From SKLM01 sp964542755 (GTDB taxonomy: Bacteria > Chloroflexota > Anaerolineae > B4-G1): a DNA stretch of 6,900 nucleotides. Shown here piece after piece: positions 1 to 6,166 of this stretch. Location: the NCBI GenBank assembly GCA_964542755.1, contig CAZIWL010000195.1:1-6900 (forward strand), in the 5' to 3' direction. How positions within the stretch are numbered: position 1 is the first letter of the stretch; every line of letters begins with the position of its first letter. The notes beneath the pieces are model-generated. The model searched no databases and was not told the origin of the DNA. It worked only from the letters and a program-made list of their open reading frames with translations. A program made the translations under genes and the position numbers.

Positions 1-787
1 CCCCCGGCCTCACACGGAGCTGTACGCGAGCATGTTTGGCGGCTCCTCGACCAACGAAGATGCGGCGGAGCTGACCAATAAGTGGCAGCTCCAGTTCTAC
101 GAGGAGCACGGCATCACGGAGGTCAGGAGCTTCGTCTCCTCCTTCAACCGCTACGTGGACTCCTCGCATCCGCTCTACGCCGGGAAGAGATGGAGCTGCC
201 AGCAATGCCATCGGGCCACGCCGATCAAGAGCGCAAAGATCCCCGAACGCGGTTTCTACGATGGCAGGGTTGCCATGATGATCGATGGCCAGTGGCAGGT
301 GGCGCCAAGCTACGCATCTCCCTTCCAGGTGGGTCTGAACTACGGCGTGGCGGCCTTCCCGCCGCCGGCCGATCACCCAGAGCGGGCCAACACTGCCGCA
401 GTCGAGGGGCCGGTAGTCGTGATCCCCGCCGCGGCGATAGATCAGGAGGAGGCGGCCGATCTGCTGGCCTGGATGATGTCTCCCGCGATCGTGGCCGAGC
501 AGACGTATGCCAGCTCCAGCCTGCCGACCAGCCGCACGGCTGCCCAGGACTCGCGCTTTCAAGATATTCCCGGGTTCAAGGTGTTCATGGAGTTGCTGGC
601 AGGCCCAAACGCCAGGGGCGCCGTCACAAGGCCAATCAGATTGCAGCTGCACGAGGCGCCGGGGCGGGTCGAAGAGGAACTGCCCCACATTGAAGGGGGC
701 GACCCGGTGCCCCTATCGAATAGGGTCCTGGCGCAGTTGTCGCCTGAATTGAATGAGTTGGTGGTCTACGACGACGGGCAGAGGTGA
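1..787 (+). CDS. ABC transporter substrate-binding protein, family 1 (C-terminal part)
   Basis: The reading frame is open from base 2 to the TGA at 785-787, about 261 codons, so the true start and signal peptide lie outside the window. Family 1 substrate-binding proteins capture sugars or oligosaccharides outside the membrane and deliver them to ABC permeases. The segment FYDGRVAMMIDGQWQ (bases 254-298) matches the family pattern in which a target-sized chain is followed by 'G-x-V/A-A-M-x-x-x-G-x-W'. The later segments LLAWMMSP and SLPTSRTAAQD are typical of the family's C-terminal lobe, where remaining helices close over the ligand. No permease or ATPase gene follows, so its partners must be upstream or elsewhere. 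An odd feature is a C-x-x-C-H sequence (CQQCH, bases 197-211), formally a haem c motif but more likely a disulfide or metal site. The substrate cannot be predicted. Confidence 0.88.
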   Translation, partial: PRPHTELYASMFGGSSTNEDAAELTNKWQLQFYEEHGITEVRSFVSSFNRYVDSSHPLYAGKRWSCQQCHRATPIKSAKIPERGFYDGRVAMMIDGQWQVAPSYASPFQVGLNYGVAAFPPPADHPERANTAAVEGPVVVIPAAAIDQEEAADLLAWMMSPAIVAEQTYASSSLPTSRTAAQDSRFQDIPGFKVFMELLAGPNARGAVTRPIRLQLHEAPGRVEEELPHIEGGDPVPLSNRVLAQLSPELNELVVYDDGQR

Positions 788-904
788 TCCTTCTGTACCC
801 CCATGCGCGCCGCAGCAGTCGCGCCCAGTCACTCTTCAGGCGTGCCGATGGGGGCAGCACTCGATCCATCGCTTGCCCGAGGGACTAGCTGGTCCCCGTC
901 TGGT

Positions 905-1385
905 GCGGCGCGGTATGAGGCGCACGTGCTGGAATCTCTGGGCCGGCCGGGGACATGCTCAGCGGCGAGGGCGATCGTGTCGGTTGGGCTGCTGCTCCTC
1001 AAAGTCTGCGGTACCCTGGTGACATCGACAGCAGGCACGGAACCGCCGACGCCCCCTTTCCCGGGTGCAGCGGAGCCGCCCGCGAAGACCGTGGCATGGT
1101 CGCTCGGCGCAATCCTCCCACCTGAATTTACCGCGACGGTCGTTTCGCAGCCCTATCTCGGCCTGGTCAGCACGCCGCCGCCGTCCACCACACCAACACT
1201 CCACCGACCCTGTCCGCTTCAAGACCCTGGTGCAGCCAGCCTTCTCGTCCTCTGTGGAGGCGTTGGAGACGGGGGAGGGGGAGGGAATCGCGTTGACGTG
1301 GCAAGCCGCAGGGGAATGGGTGTCGAAGTGCTCGGTGATCAGCGAGAGCGCGGGGGGTGCCGCTGCCTCTATGACCTTCCTCCGG
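905..1385 (+). pseudogene. Possible frameshifted remnant of an anchored secreted protein
   Basis: I do not recognise a specific family. In the frame that contains base 962, codons 962-1021 end in G or C in 17 of 20 cases and encode a hydrophobic stretch (IVSVGLLLL) like a signal or membrane anchor. A Pro/Thr/Ala-rich stretch follows, ending STPPPSTTPT near 1195. The coding signal then moves to the next frame: codons 1206-1301 end in G or C in 28 of 32 cases and read DPVRFKTLVQPAFSSSVEA, then GIALTWQAAG. Anchor, Pro-rich linker and a beta-rich 'LTW' segment resemble a cell-surface protein with an Ig-like domain. No start with a ribosome binding site is visible, and the frame change near 1195-1205 would break the product. 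GC-rich DNA can give such patterns by chance, so this is tentative. Confidence 0.3.
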
Positions 1386-1972
1386 CCGCATCGCGCCCCC
1401 TCAAGCTGGCCGGATCATCGTAGTTTGCGCGGGCTCCGCGCTGGTTGTCGGGGCGGACGGGATTCGCGCGGTGCGGTGTGCCCCGCTCGCGGTCGAGTGT
1501 CCGGATGCGTTTGCCCATCTGGGTCTTCGACGAACCCCAGGGATAGGCCCAAGGGATGTACTGCTTGTCGCGGACGCGGCGGCTCAGCGCTTCGAGCACG
1601 GGCCGGTGGTCCAGATCGAGGCACCTGACCCATGCTGCACGCGTGTCGACCCAACACGAGAGAGTTGCTGATGGTGCCCCAAAGCCCTTGTGCTTGATCA
1701 GCCTCCGCATCGTCCGCGGGGCGCTGGATTTGAGGCGCGCGGCGTCTTCCGAGAGTCGGGCTGCGGGGGTACCCCTGTCGGGCCGGTTCGAAGCGCTGAG
1801 CGGATTCTAGCTGGTCTGGCGCGGCGAGGTCGTCGGCTCGGAGCGTATGCGCCCGGTTCTGGGCTGGTCCGCGGAACCGGAGCACGGCTTCGAGACGCTC
1901 TACCGATGTAGGATGAGCTGCGATGCAGACTAGGACTGCCACGCAGAGAGTCCGCAGGGTGCGTGCATTCAC
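1369..1972 (-). pseudogene. Possible frameshifted gene remnant, family unknown
   Basis: Two overlapping minus-strand frames look partly coding. The upstream one, roughly 1720-1910, reads VERLEAVLRFRGPAQNRA and onward with mainly G/C-ending codons. The downstream one, 1369-1710, contains LDHRPVLEALSRRVRDKQYI at 1555-1614, where 19 of 20 codons end in G or C, and ends at a TAG at 1369-1371. Joining them needs a frame change around 1705-1720. Neither half has a convincing ribosome binding site or a domain I can name. The overlap of the two tails with the plus-strand remnant suggests convergent decayed genes, but both could be spurious frames in GC-rich DNA. Confidence 0.22.
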
Positions 1973-2152
1973 GAGAGAGGGCCAGGATGCCTGCGGTATG
2001 CTGCTCGGTTCTTGGCCTATCCTGGCTGCCGCACATTGGCCGCTTCTTGAAGGTGGTTGAGTGAAGCGGGCCTGACCATTGAAGGCATTGGGTTAGAACC
2101 GCCAAGGCCTGGGAAGCCTACGAGGGCGGGCCGTGGGCGTGGACGCATGAAG

Positions 2153-2192
2153 CGAACTGGCTGACCGGGCGTGCCCCTGGTCAGCCAGTTCG
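2153..2192 (-). terminator. 14-bp perfect hairpin downstream of the LysM gene
   Basis: Arms at 2153-2166 (CGAACTGGCTGACC) and 2179-2192 are perfect reverse complements around a 12-base loop. The hairpin starts 17 bases beyond the stop codon of the minus-strand LysM gene, so it probably ends that transcript or protects its 3' end. The minus-strand sequence after it is not T-rich, so it is not a classical intrinsic terminator. A matching hairpin with compensated changes lies beyond the LysM pseudogene at 6061-6120. Confidence 0.6.
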
Positions 2193-2209
2193 TCAGCGGA
2201 TGGTGCCAC

Positions 2210-2674
2210 CTACGCTGGTGGGATGCAGAGTTCCGTTCCAGCCTCGATGAAGTTCAGGTTCAGAATCCCGTTGCAGTCGGCGATCTCCCACATACTGACA
2301 CCGTACAGCAGTGAGATGCGGTACAGGTTACTCCTTGGGAGCACCGTGTGATACGACGCGCACGTGCAGTCGGAAGGGGGCCCGTTGTCCGGACACTGCC
2401 GCGCGCAGGTTGGTCCGGCAGGCAGCGTGGCCGGCGCATCGGGGATCGACAGGACCGTGCCCGGCTCGATCCAGTTCGGGTTGACCACGCCGTTCTGAGC
2501 TGAGATGGCCCACGGCGAGACGCCGTAGCCGCGGGCGATGCACCAGATCGTCTCCCCGGGTTGAACCACGTGGTTGCACAGGCTCGTCCATTCCTGTGGT
2601 CTGGCATACGATATCCCGCTGCTGAGCAGGAGCAGCGAGATCCCCACCATCATTGCGACTACCATTCTGCGCAT
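2210..2674 (-). CDS. Secreted protein with two LysM domains
   Basis: This 154-residue protein is exported and predicted to bind peptidoglycan or a related N-acetylglucosamine polymer outside the cell. Residues 1-24 form a signal peptide: basic MRRM, a hydrophobic core around residues 5-17, and a likely cut after SYA (residues 22-24). There is no lipobox. The first LysM spans about 34-78, with QPGETIWCIARGYGVS, an N-G pair at 61-62 and an ending at SIP. The second spans about 108-152, with LPRSNLYRISLLYGVS, N-G at 135-136 and ending at CIP. It has eight cysteines (33, 45, 90, 94, 103, 105, 134, 150), an even number, four of them in the linker, so disulfides are likely. No catalytic domain is present, so it is a binding or adaptor protein rather than a hydrolase. 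The ATG start is supported by a strong ribosome binding site. A degenerate copy lies at 6167-6510. Confidence 0.9.
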   Translation of the reverse strand: MRRMVVAMMVGISLLLLSSGISYARPQEWTSLCNHVVQPGETIWCIARGYGVSPWAISAQNGVVNPNWIEPGTVLSIPDAPATLPAGPTCARQCPDNGPPSDCTCASYHTVLPRSNLYRISLLYGVSMWEIADCNGILNLNFIEAGTELCIPPA

Positions 2675-2677
2675 GTG

Positions 2678-2686
2678 TCACCTCCT
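2678..2686 (-). promoter_or_regulatory. Strong ribosome binding site of the LysM gene
   Basis: On the minus strand the sequence reads AGGAGGTGA, with the AGGAGG core six bases before the ATG at 2672-2674. It is nearly the full anti-16S complement, which fixes the start and suggests efficient translation. Confidence 0.85.
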
Positions 2687-2709
2687 GGGCTAAAGCTACT
2701 CAGCTTGTC

Positions 2710-2760
2710 CATTCCGACCAGCTCCGCTGGTCGGCTTAGCATTCCGACCTACTGACCAGT
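2710..2760 (-). promoter_or_regulatory. Repeat-rich upstream region of the LysM gene, possible operator
   Basis: Two copies of the 10-mer CATTCCGACC (plus strand) start at 2710 and 2740, exactly 30 bases apart, close to three helical turns. Between and overlapping them is a perfect 9-bp inverted repeat, CCGACCAGC at 2714-2722 with 2726-2734 around a 3-base gap. The palindrome-like ACTGACCAGT follows at 2751-2760. The block is 36-86 bases before the start codon. That spacing fits binding sites for a dimeric or oligomeric activator such as the neighbouring LAL protein. No convincing -35/-10 pair is visible, so the promoter itself is unassigned. Confidence 0.45.
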
Positions 2761-3035
2761 GTAGCACCAACGTGTGACCGGCATATGGCGGGGCAGGTAC
2801 AGTGTTGAAGCAGACCGTTACGAGCTGGTGACAAGGGGATGACCTCCCCGGAGAACGGGCCGCCAAGTCAGCCATTCCGTCGCGTTTCGAGCAATCGCGG
2901 TCTCGAACCGAGCGAAGAGCAGATAGAGGCGGTCGAAGTGGCGTGTTCTCTGCGGCCGAGGCTATGACGACGTGGGGAGAAAGAAACGGATGACAGCTCT
3001 GGAGCGCTTCAGAAAGCGTGGGGGGTGGTTTGACA
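2761..3035. other. Intergenic stretch between regulator and LysM gene
   Basis: About 275 bases with no gene on either strand. Only weak structure is visible: a 5-bp hairpin at 2835-2849 (GGGGA/TCCCC), an imperfect one at about 2884-2908 (GTTTCGAG/CTCGAAC), and a 5-bp hairpin at 3005-3018 (CGCTT/AAGCG) just past the regulator's stop. The last could weakly mark the end of the regulator transcript but has no T-rich tail. Confidence 0.5.
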
Positions 3036-5675
3036 CTACACCAAGCCTAGAGCCTGCGCCTGCGTCACAGCCTCGACTCGGTTGCTGACACCGAGCTTCC
3101 CATAGATGTGGTTGACGTGGGACTTAACGGTACTGATGGCGATGAACAGCTCGTCGGCGATCTCGGGGTTCGATAGGCCGGCGACGATGAGGCGCAGGAC
3201 GTCCATCTCACGTGCTGTGAGCGGCTCGACCAGGATGTCCTGAGAGGAGCGGTGCGGCTGGGGCTCCTTGTCGAAGGCGGCCAGCAGGCGGGCCGCATAG
3301 CTGGGCACGGAACTACGGGAGAGCGCGCGGCGCAGTAGCTTTGCGATCGGTTCGCCCTCGTCCACAAAGCTGCGCACAAAACCTTCGGTCTCGGCGAGAC
3401 TCAGCGCCTCGTCGAGGGCGGCCAAGGCGCCGTTCAGATCATCCTGAGCAGCTGTGGCCAGAGCGCGGAGCGCCAGGATTCTGATCACGTGCCACCTGCG
3501 CCCGGCTGCCTCGGCCGCTTGCTGGAGAGGGCGGAGCAGGCTCAGCGCTGCGCCCGGATCTGCAAGCGCTATGAGGACTCGTGAAACCGCCATTTGCTCG
3601 ACCTCGCGCGCGCGATCGAACTCGTCAGTCGGGTTCCGCCCGTAGTCGGCGGCCCATCGAGCAGCTAGCTCTGTCTGTCCCTGGGCAAGAAGGAGCCGAG
3701 CGCGCAGCCCGCTGAGTTCGGCGGCCATATACGCAAGGTCAGTGCCACGTGCCAACTGTTCTGCTCGTTCAAGAGCTCCTTGTGCACCGACCAAGTCTCC
3801 TTCGGCGCAATGGATTCGAACTCGGAGGCTGTGGCCGAATAGAAGGTAGGCCATGAATCGTCCTCGTTCCAGGAGGCCGATGGCTTCTTCGGTATGCCGC
3901 GCGGCTCCGGGGACGTCATTCCACTCGTACAGAACCTCGGCAATGCCGAGGTGGGCCATACCTGCAGCGGGGGCCTGGTGGGCGTTCATAGTCTTGGCCA
4001 ACTCGAGCACATCGCGGTGAATCCCGATTGCCTCGCGAAGCAGCGCTTGACTGTCCTTGACGTGGCCCAACACTGCCATTGCAGCTAGCCTCAGATCCGG
4101 AAAACCAGCGGGCTGGCTCAGCTCTACGGCCTGCTCAAGGGCTCGGCCGGCAGGAATCGGCTCTCCGCCGCTGAAATGGGCAATCCCCAGATTGAGAGCC
4201 ACGATTCCCCGCAAGAACGGATTGTCCTCGGGCAGGTTTTCCAGGGCTTGCTGGGCAAAGGCAATCCCTTGGCGCGCATCCCCGCGGATGCTGGAAGCGT
4301 ACGCCCGCACGGCGGCTATCTCACCCTGGAAGCGCTCGTCGCCGATTTCCACCAGTTGTGCCTCGGCAGTTCCCGCCTGACCCGTGACCACGAGGCACCA
4401 GGCGCGGAGGATGGCAAGCTGTGGTCGGGACGGCTCGTAGGTGGCGGGAAACGCGTCTAGCCAGCTCAACAGCGTTGCACAGGCCCCGCGCATGGCCATC
4501 TCCCATCCTGTTCGTTCCAGCAGAGTCGCCGCCTGCCCATAGTCGGATGCCGCCAGAGCGTGGTCCACGGCCTGTTCGATGAGCCCACTTCCCTCATACC
4601 ATTCGCTGGCCCGCCGGTGAAGGCTAGGAAGCAGATCGGATCGCTCACGCATCAGACGCTGCTGTAATAGATCACCGAAAAGACGGTGATACCGGTACCA
4701 GCGCCGCTCGTCGTCCAGAGCCAAGACGAAGAGGTTGTTCCTGTCGAGGTACTCTAGCATCGCCTGCGCGTCGCCCACCTCACCCTCCTGCTCAGTGCCG
4801 GCGAGGACGGCTTCACACAAGGATGCTGTGAGGCGATCGAGGATCGCCGTCTGGAGAAGGAAGTCGCGCACGCCCGGCGGCTGCTGTCGCAACACCTCCT
4901 CAGCGAGATAGTCGATGATGTAGCGATGGCTGCCGGCGAAGGCCTGCACGAGCCTGGCGATATCGTCTCGTCCCTGCATCGAGACTGCCGCCATCTGGAG
5001 TCCCGCAATCCAACCCTCGGTCCGTTGCTCCAGCACGGCTATGTCCTCCTCCGAGAGATTCAGTGCCATCACCCCGTTGAGGAAAGCCGTGACTTCGCTG
5101 GGGGTGAACCGCAGATCGGCCTGGTACAGCGCACTCAGCTCCCCTAGGCCGCGCAAGCGAGCGATAGGCAGTGGAGGGTCGGCACGGGTGGCAATGACCA
5201 GGTGCATCTCCGACGGGAGCTGGTCAAGCACAAAGGTCAGCGCCGTGTGAACGGGCTCGGCCTCGATCACGTGGTAGTCGTCCAGAACGAGAATGAAGGG
5301 CTGCGCTGAGTCGGCAACGTCATTGATGACGGTGGTGAGCAGCTGTTCCAGCGGCGGCGTCTGGGGAGACTGGAGCATCGCCCGAGACGATTGACCCAAA
5401 CAGGGGTCAATTCTCTGCAGGGCAGCCAGGAGATAGGCTAGAAATCGAACCGGATCGTTGTCGCCCTTGTCCAGAGAGAGCCAGGCGACAGGCCGGTCAG
5501 ATGTCGCCACCCAATCGATCAGCAACGTTGACTTGCCGAAACCAGCTGGGGCGGAGATCAGCGTCAGCTTGCCCTGGAGGCCCCTGTTGAGTTGCTCAAC
5601 CAGCCGGGGGCGGGGCACCGTCTCCTGTCGGAGAGGAGGTATGCGGAGCTTCGTTGTCAATAGCGGGGCCGTCAC
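3036..5675 (-). CDS. LAL-type (MalT-like) LuxR-family transcriptional regulator
   Basis: This 879-residue protein is a large ATP-binding LuxR regulator of the signal-transduction ATPase (STAND) class. In this class, effector and ATP binding drive oligomerisation and transcription activation; MalT of the maltose regulon is the best-known member. The N terminus LLTTKLRIPP is the family hallmark. Walker A, APAGFGKS, is at residues 42-49 and Walker B, FILVLDDYH, at 127-135, with the family segment GDNDPVRFLAYLLAAL between them. A winged-helix region follows, then a long helical TPR-like section (about 350-780) rich in Ala and Leu. The LuxR helix-turn-helix is residues 819-879 (LTAREMDVLRLIVAGLSNPE onward), ending at the C terminus. 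Length is normal and all key motifs are intact. I chose the GTG at 5673-5675; an ATG at 5765 would add 30 residues but lies at or upstream of the likely transcription start. The inducing ligand and targets are unknown. Confidence 0.95.
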   Translation of the reverse strand: MTAPLLTTKLRIPPLRQETVPRPRLVEQLNRGLQGKLTLISAPAGFGKSTLLIDWVATSDRPVAWLSLDKGDNDPVRFLAYLLAALQRIDPCLGQSSRAMLQSPQTPPLEQLLTTVINDVADSAQPFILVLDDYHVIEAEPVHTALTFVLDQLPSEMHLVIATRADPPLPIARLRGLGELSALYQADLRFTPSEVTAFLNGVMALNLSEEDIAVLEQRTEGWIAGLQMAAVSMQGRDDIARLVQAFAGSHRYIIDYLAEEVLRQQPPGVRDFLLQTAILDRLTASLCEAVLAGTEQEGEVGDAQAMLEYLDRNNLFVLALDDERRWYRYHRLFGDLLQQRLMRERSDLLPSLHRRASEWYEGSGLIEQAVDHALAASDYGQAATLLERTGWEMAMRGACATLLSWLDAFPATYEPSRPQLAILRAWCLVVTGQAGTAEAQLVEIGDERFQGEIAAVRAYASSIRGDARQGIAFAQQALENLPEDNPFLRGIVALNLGIAHFSGGEPIPAGRALEQAVELSQPAGFPDLRLAAMAVLGHVKDSQALLREAIGIHRDVLELAKTMNAHQAPAAGMAHLGIAEVLYEWNDVPGAARHTEEAIGLLERGRFMAYLLFGHSLRVRIHCAEGDLVGAQGALERAEQLARGTDLAYMAAELSGLRARLLLAQGQTELAARWAADYGRNPTDEFDRAREVEQMAVSRVLIALADPGAALSLLRPLQQAAEAAGRRWHVIRILALRALATAAQDDLNGALAALDEALSLAETEGFVRSFVDEGEPIAKLLRRALSRSSVPSYAARLLAAFDKEPQPHRSSQDILVEPLTAREMDVLRLIVAGLSNPEIADELFIAISTVKSHVNHIYGKLGVSNRVEAVTQAQALGLV

Positions 5676-5680
5676 GTCGC

Positions 5681-5686
5681 CCTCCC
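5681..5686 (-). promoter_or_regulatory. Ribosome binding site that decides the LAL start
   Basis: The minus strand reads GGGAGG with five bases before the GTG at 5673-5675. The alternative ATGs at 5738 and 5765 have no comparable purine-rich site. The GTG start also places LLTTKL within a few residues of the N terminus, as is usual in the family. Confidence 0.7.
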
Positions 5687-5736
5687 AATGGGTGTTCCCG
5701 TGTCCTCTCCTCAGAGAACGGATTTGCACCAGAGTC

Positions 5737-5765
5737 ATTCTATCACGGTTCCAGAGACGAGACAA
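5737..5765 (-). promoter_or_regulatory. Sigma-70-like promoter of the LAL regulator
   Basis: On the minus strand there is a -35 TTGTCT (5760-5765; four of six consensus matches), a 17-base spacer and a -10 TAGAAT (5737-5742; five of six). The -10 is preceded by TGA, giving an extended -10 (TGn). Transcription would start near 5730, leaving a leader of about 55 bases before the GTG at 5675. Confidence 0.55.
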
Positions 5766-5856
5766 AGCCGCCTGTGGAGAACGTGGGAAGGAGGGGGGCT
5801 CATGCTCGCTGCCAAGTCGTGCTTTGTCGATAGACTTGCACTGCAGCAGACGTCAC

Positions 5857-5884
5857 ACGACAACAGCCATTGATCTTGTATGAT
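5857..5884 (+). promoter_or_regulatory. Possible plus-strand promoter
   Basis: A -10-like TATGAT (5879-5884; five of six matches) follows a weak -35-like ACGACA (5857-5862; four of six) with a 16-base spacer. It would transcribe away from the LAL gene into the hairpin-rich segment that starts at 5899. No coding region follows, so it may be chance or may drive a non-coding RNA. Confidence 0.25.
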
Positions 5885-5898
5885 GGCCGATCCCGTCA

Positions 5899-5944
5899 GG
5901 GGAGCCAAAGCGATGGCGCCCCCCAACAGGCTGTCGGAACAGCC
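5899..5944 (+). repeat. Two adjacent hairpins, possible structured RNA element
   Basis: The first hairpin pairs GGGGAGCC (5899-5906) with 5915-5922, eight positions with one mismatch and an 8-base loop. The second pairs GGCTGT (5929-5934) perfectly with ACAGCC (5939-5944) around the tetraloop CGGA. They are six bases apart and begin about 15 bases after the possible -10 at 5879-5884. Strand and function are uncertain; neither has a T-rich tail. Confidence 0.35.
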
Positions 5945-6060
5945 GCTGCCCACCCAATCGCTGAACCCGTATTGCTGTGCCAGAGGATCGTGCGGTCTGT
6001 CGGCTGCATGCGCCGAAACCCATGGTTAGGGCCCGGCACTAGGAGCGGACTGGATGCCGT

Positions 6061-6120
6061 GGCACACCGCGATCCGGCTGACCGTGTTCGAGTGTGCGGT
6101 CAGCCGGATCGATCTGTGCC
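6061..6120 (-). terminator. Long inverted repeat downstream of the LysM pseudogene
   Basis: The inner arms, 6070-6084 (CGATCCGGCTGACCG) and 6097-6111, pair perfectly over 15 bp around a 12-base loop. A 3x3 internal loop follows, then six more pairs, GGCACA (6061-6066) with TGTGCC (6115-6120), giving 21 bp in all. It lies 46 bases beyond the pseudogene's last stop on the minus strand. Its core GGCTGACC/GGTCAGCC is shared with the hairpin after the intact LysM gene, so it is probably the duplicated 3' element. No T-rich tail is visible. Confidence 0.55.
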
Positions 6121-6160
6121 CGGTGACCAGCTCACCGTTTCGGGATACACGGTACCGTGT
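6121..6160. repeat. Short hairpin and 14-bp perfect palindrome
   Basis: CGGTGA (6121-6126) pairs with TCACCG (6132-6137) around a 5-base loop. Ten bases later ACACGGTACCGTGT (6147-6160) is a perfect 14-bp palindrome. Both lie between the long inverted repeat and the pseudogene stop. The palindrome could be a protein-binding site; no target gene is evident. Confidence 0.45.
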
Positions 6161-6166
6161 CTATCT

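Larger units (their letters stand above)
788..2152. other. Long stretch without an intact gene; decayed coding sequence
   Basis: About 1.36 kb separates the substrate-binding protein gene from the hairpin beyond the LysM gene. Open frames occur on both strands, but none has a convincing start, ribosome binding site and full-length domain. Coding-like codon bias appears in short tracts and jumps between frames, as expected for decayed genes; the two best tracts are listed separately. Minor sequence structure includes a 10-bp palindrome at 1766-1775 and a 14-bp inverted repeat pair, 1582-1595 with 1788-1801. I saw no tRNA, no transposase motif and no clear terminator after the TGA at 785-787. 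Confidence 0.6.
5766..6060. other. Gene-free region upstream of the LAL regulator
   Basis: Nearly 300 bases with no supported gene on either strand. It contains the sequence upstream of the LAL promoter, a possible plus-strand promoter at 5857-5884 and a pair of hairpins at 5899-5944, both described separately. The remaining part, 5945-6060, shows nothing I can assign. Confidence 0.5.

Noticed and set aside
803..1423. A 206-codon plus-strand open frame that could be called as a gene.
   Set aside because: Only its middle part has coding-like codon bias, there is no ribosome binding site at the ATG, and the coding signal leaves this frame near 1200. It is treated as part of a decayed remnant.
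1781..1801. GGTTCGAAGC, like a tRNA T-arm.
   Set aside because: The flanking bases do not form a T stem and no other tRNA arms are present.
3812..3824. GGATTCGAACTCG, like the T-arm of a minus-strand tRNA.
   Set aside because: It lies inside the LAL coding frame, and no acceptor, D or anticodon arms can be drawn around it.
3065..5250. Many open frames of 60-107 codons on both strands within the LAL gene.
   Set aside because: They are shadows of one well-supported 879-residue coding frame with intact Walker motifs and helix-turn-helix.
5907..5955. Resemblance to a fluoride (crcB) riboswitch: GCGATGG, a C-rich stretch, AAC, a hairpin, then GCTG.
   Set aside because: The bases before GATGG cannot pair with the C-rich stretch to form the required first stem. 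The conserved CTGATG after the second hairpin is absent, and no fluoride exporter gene follows.
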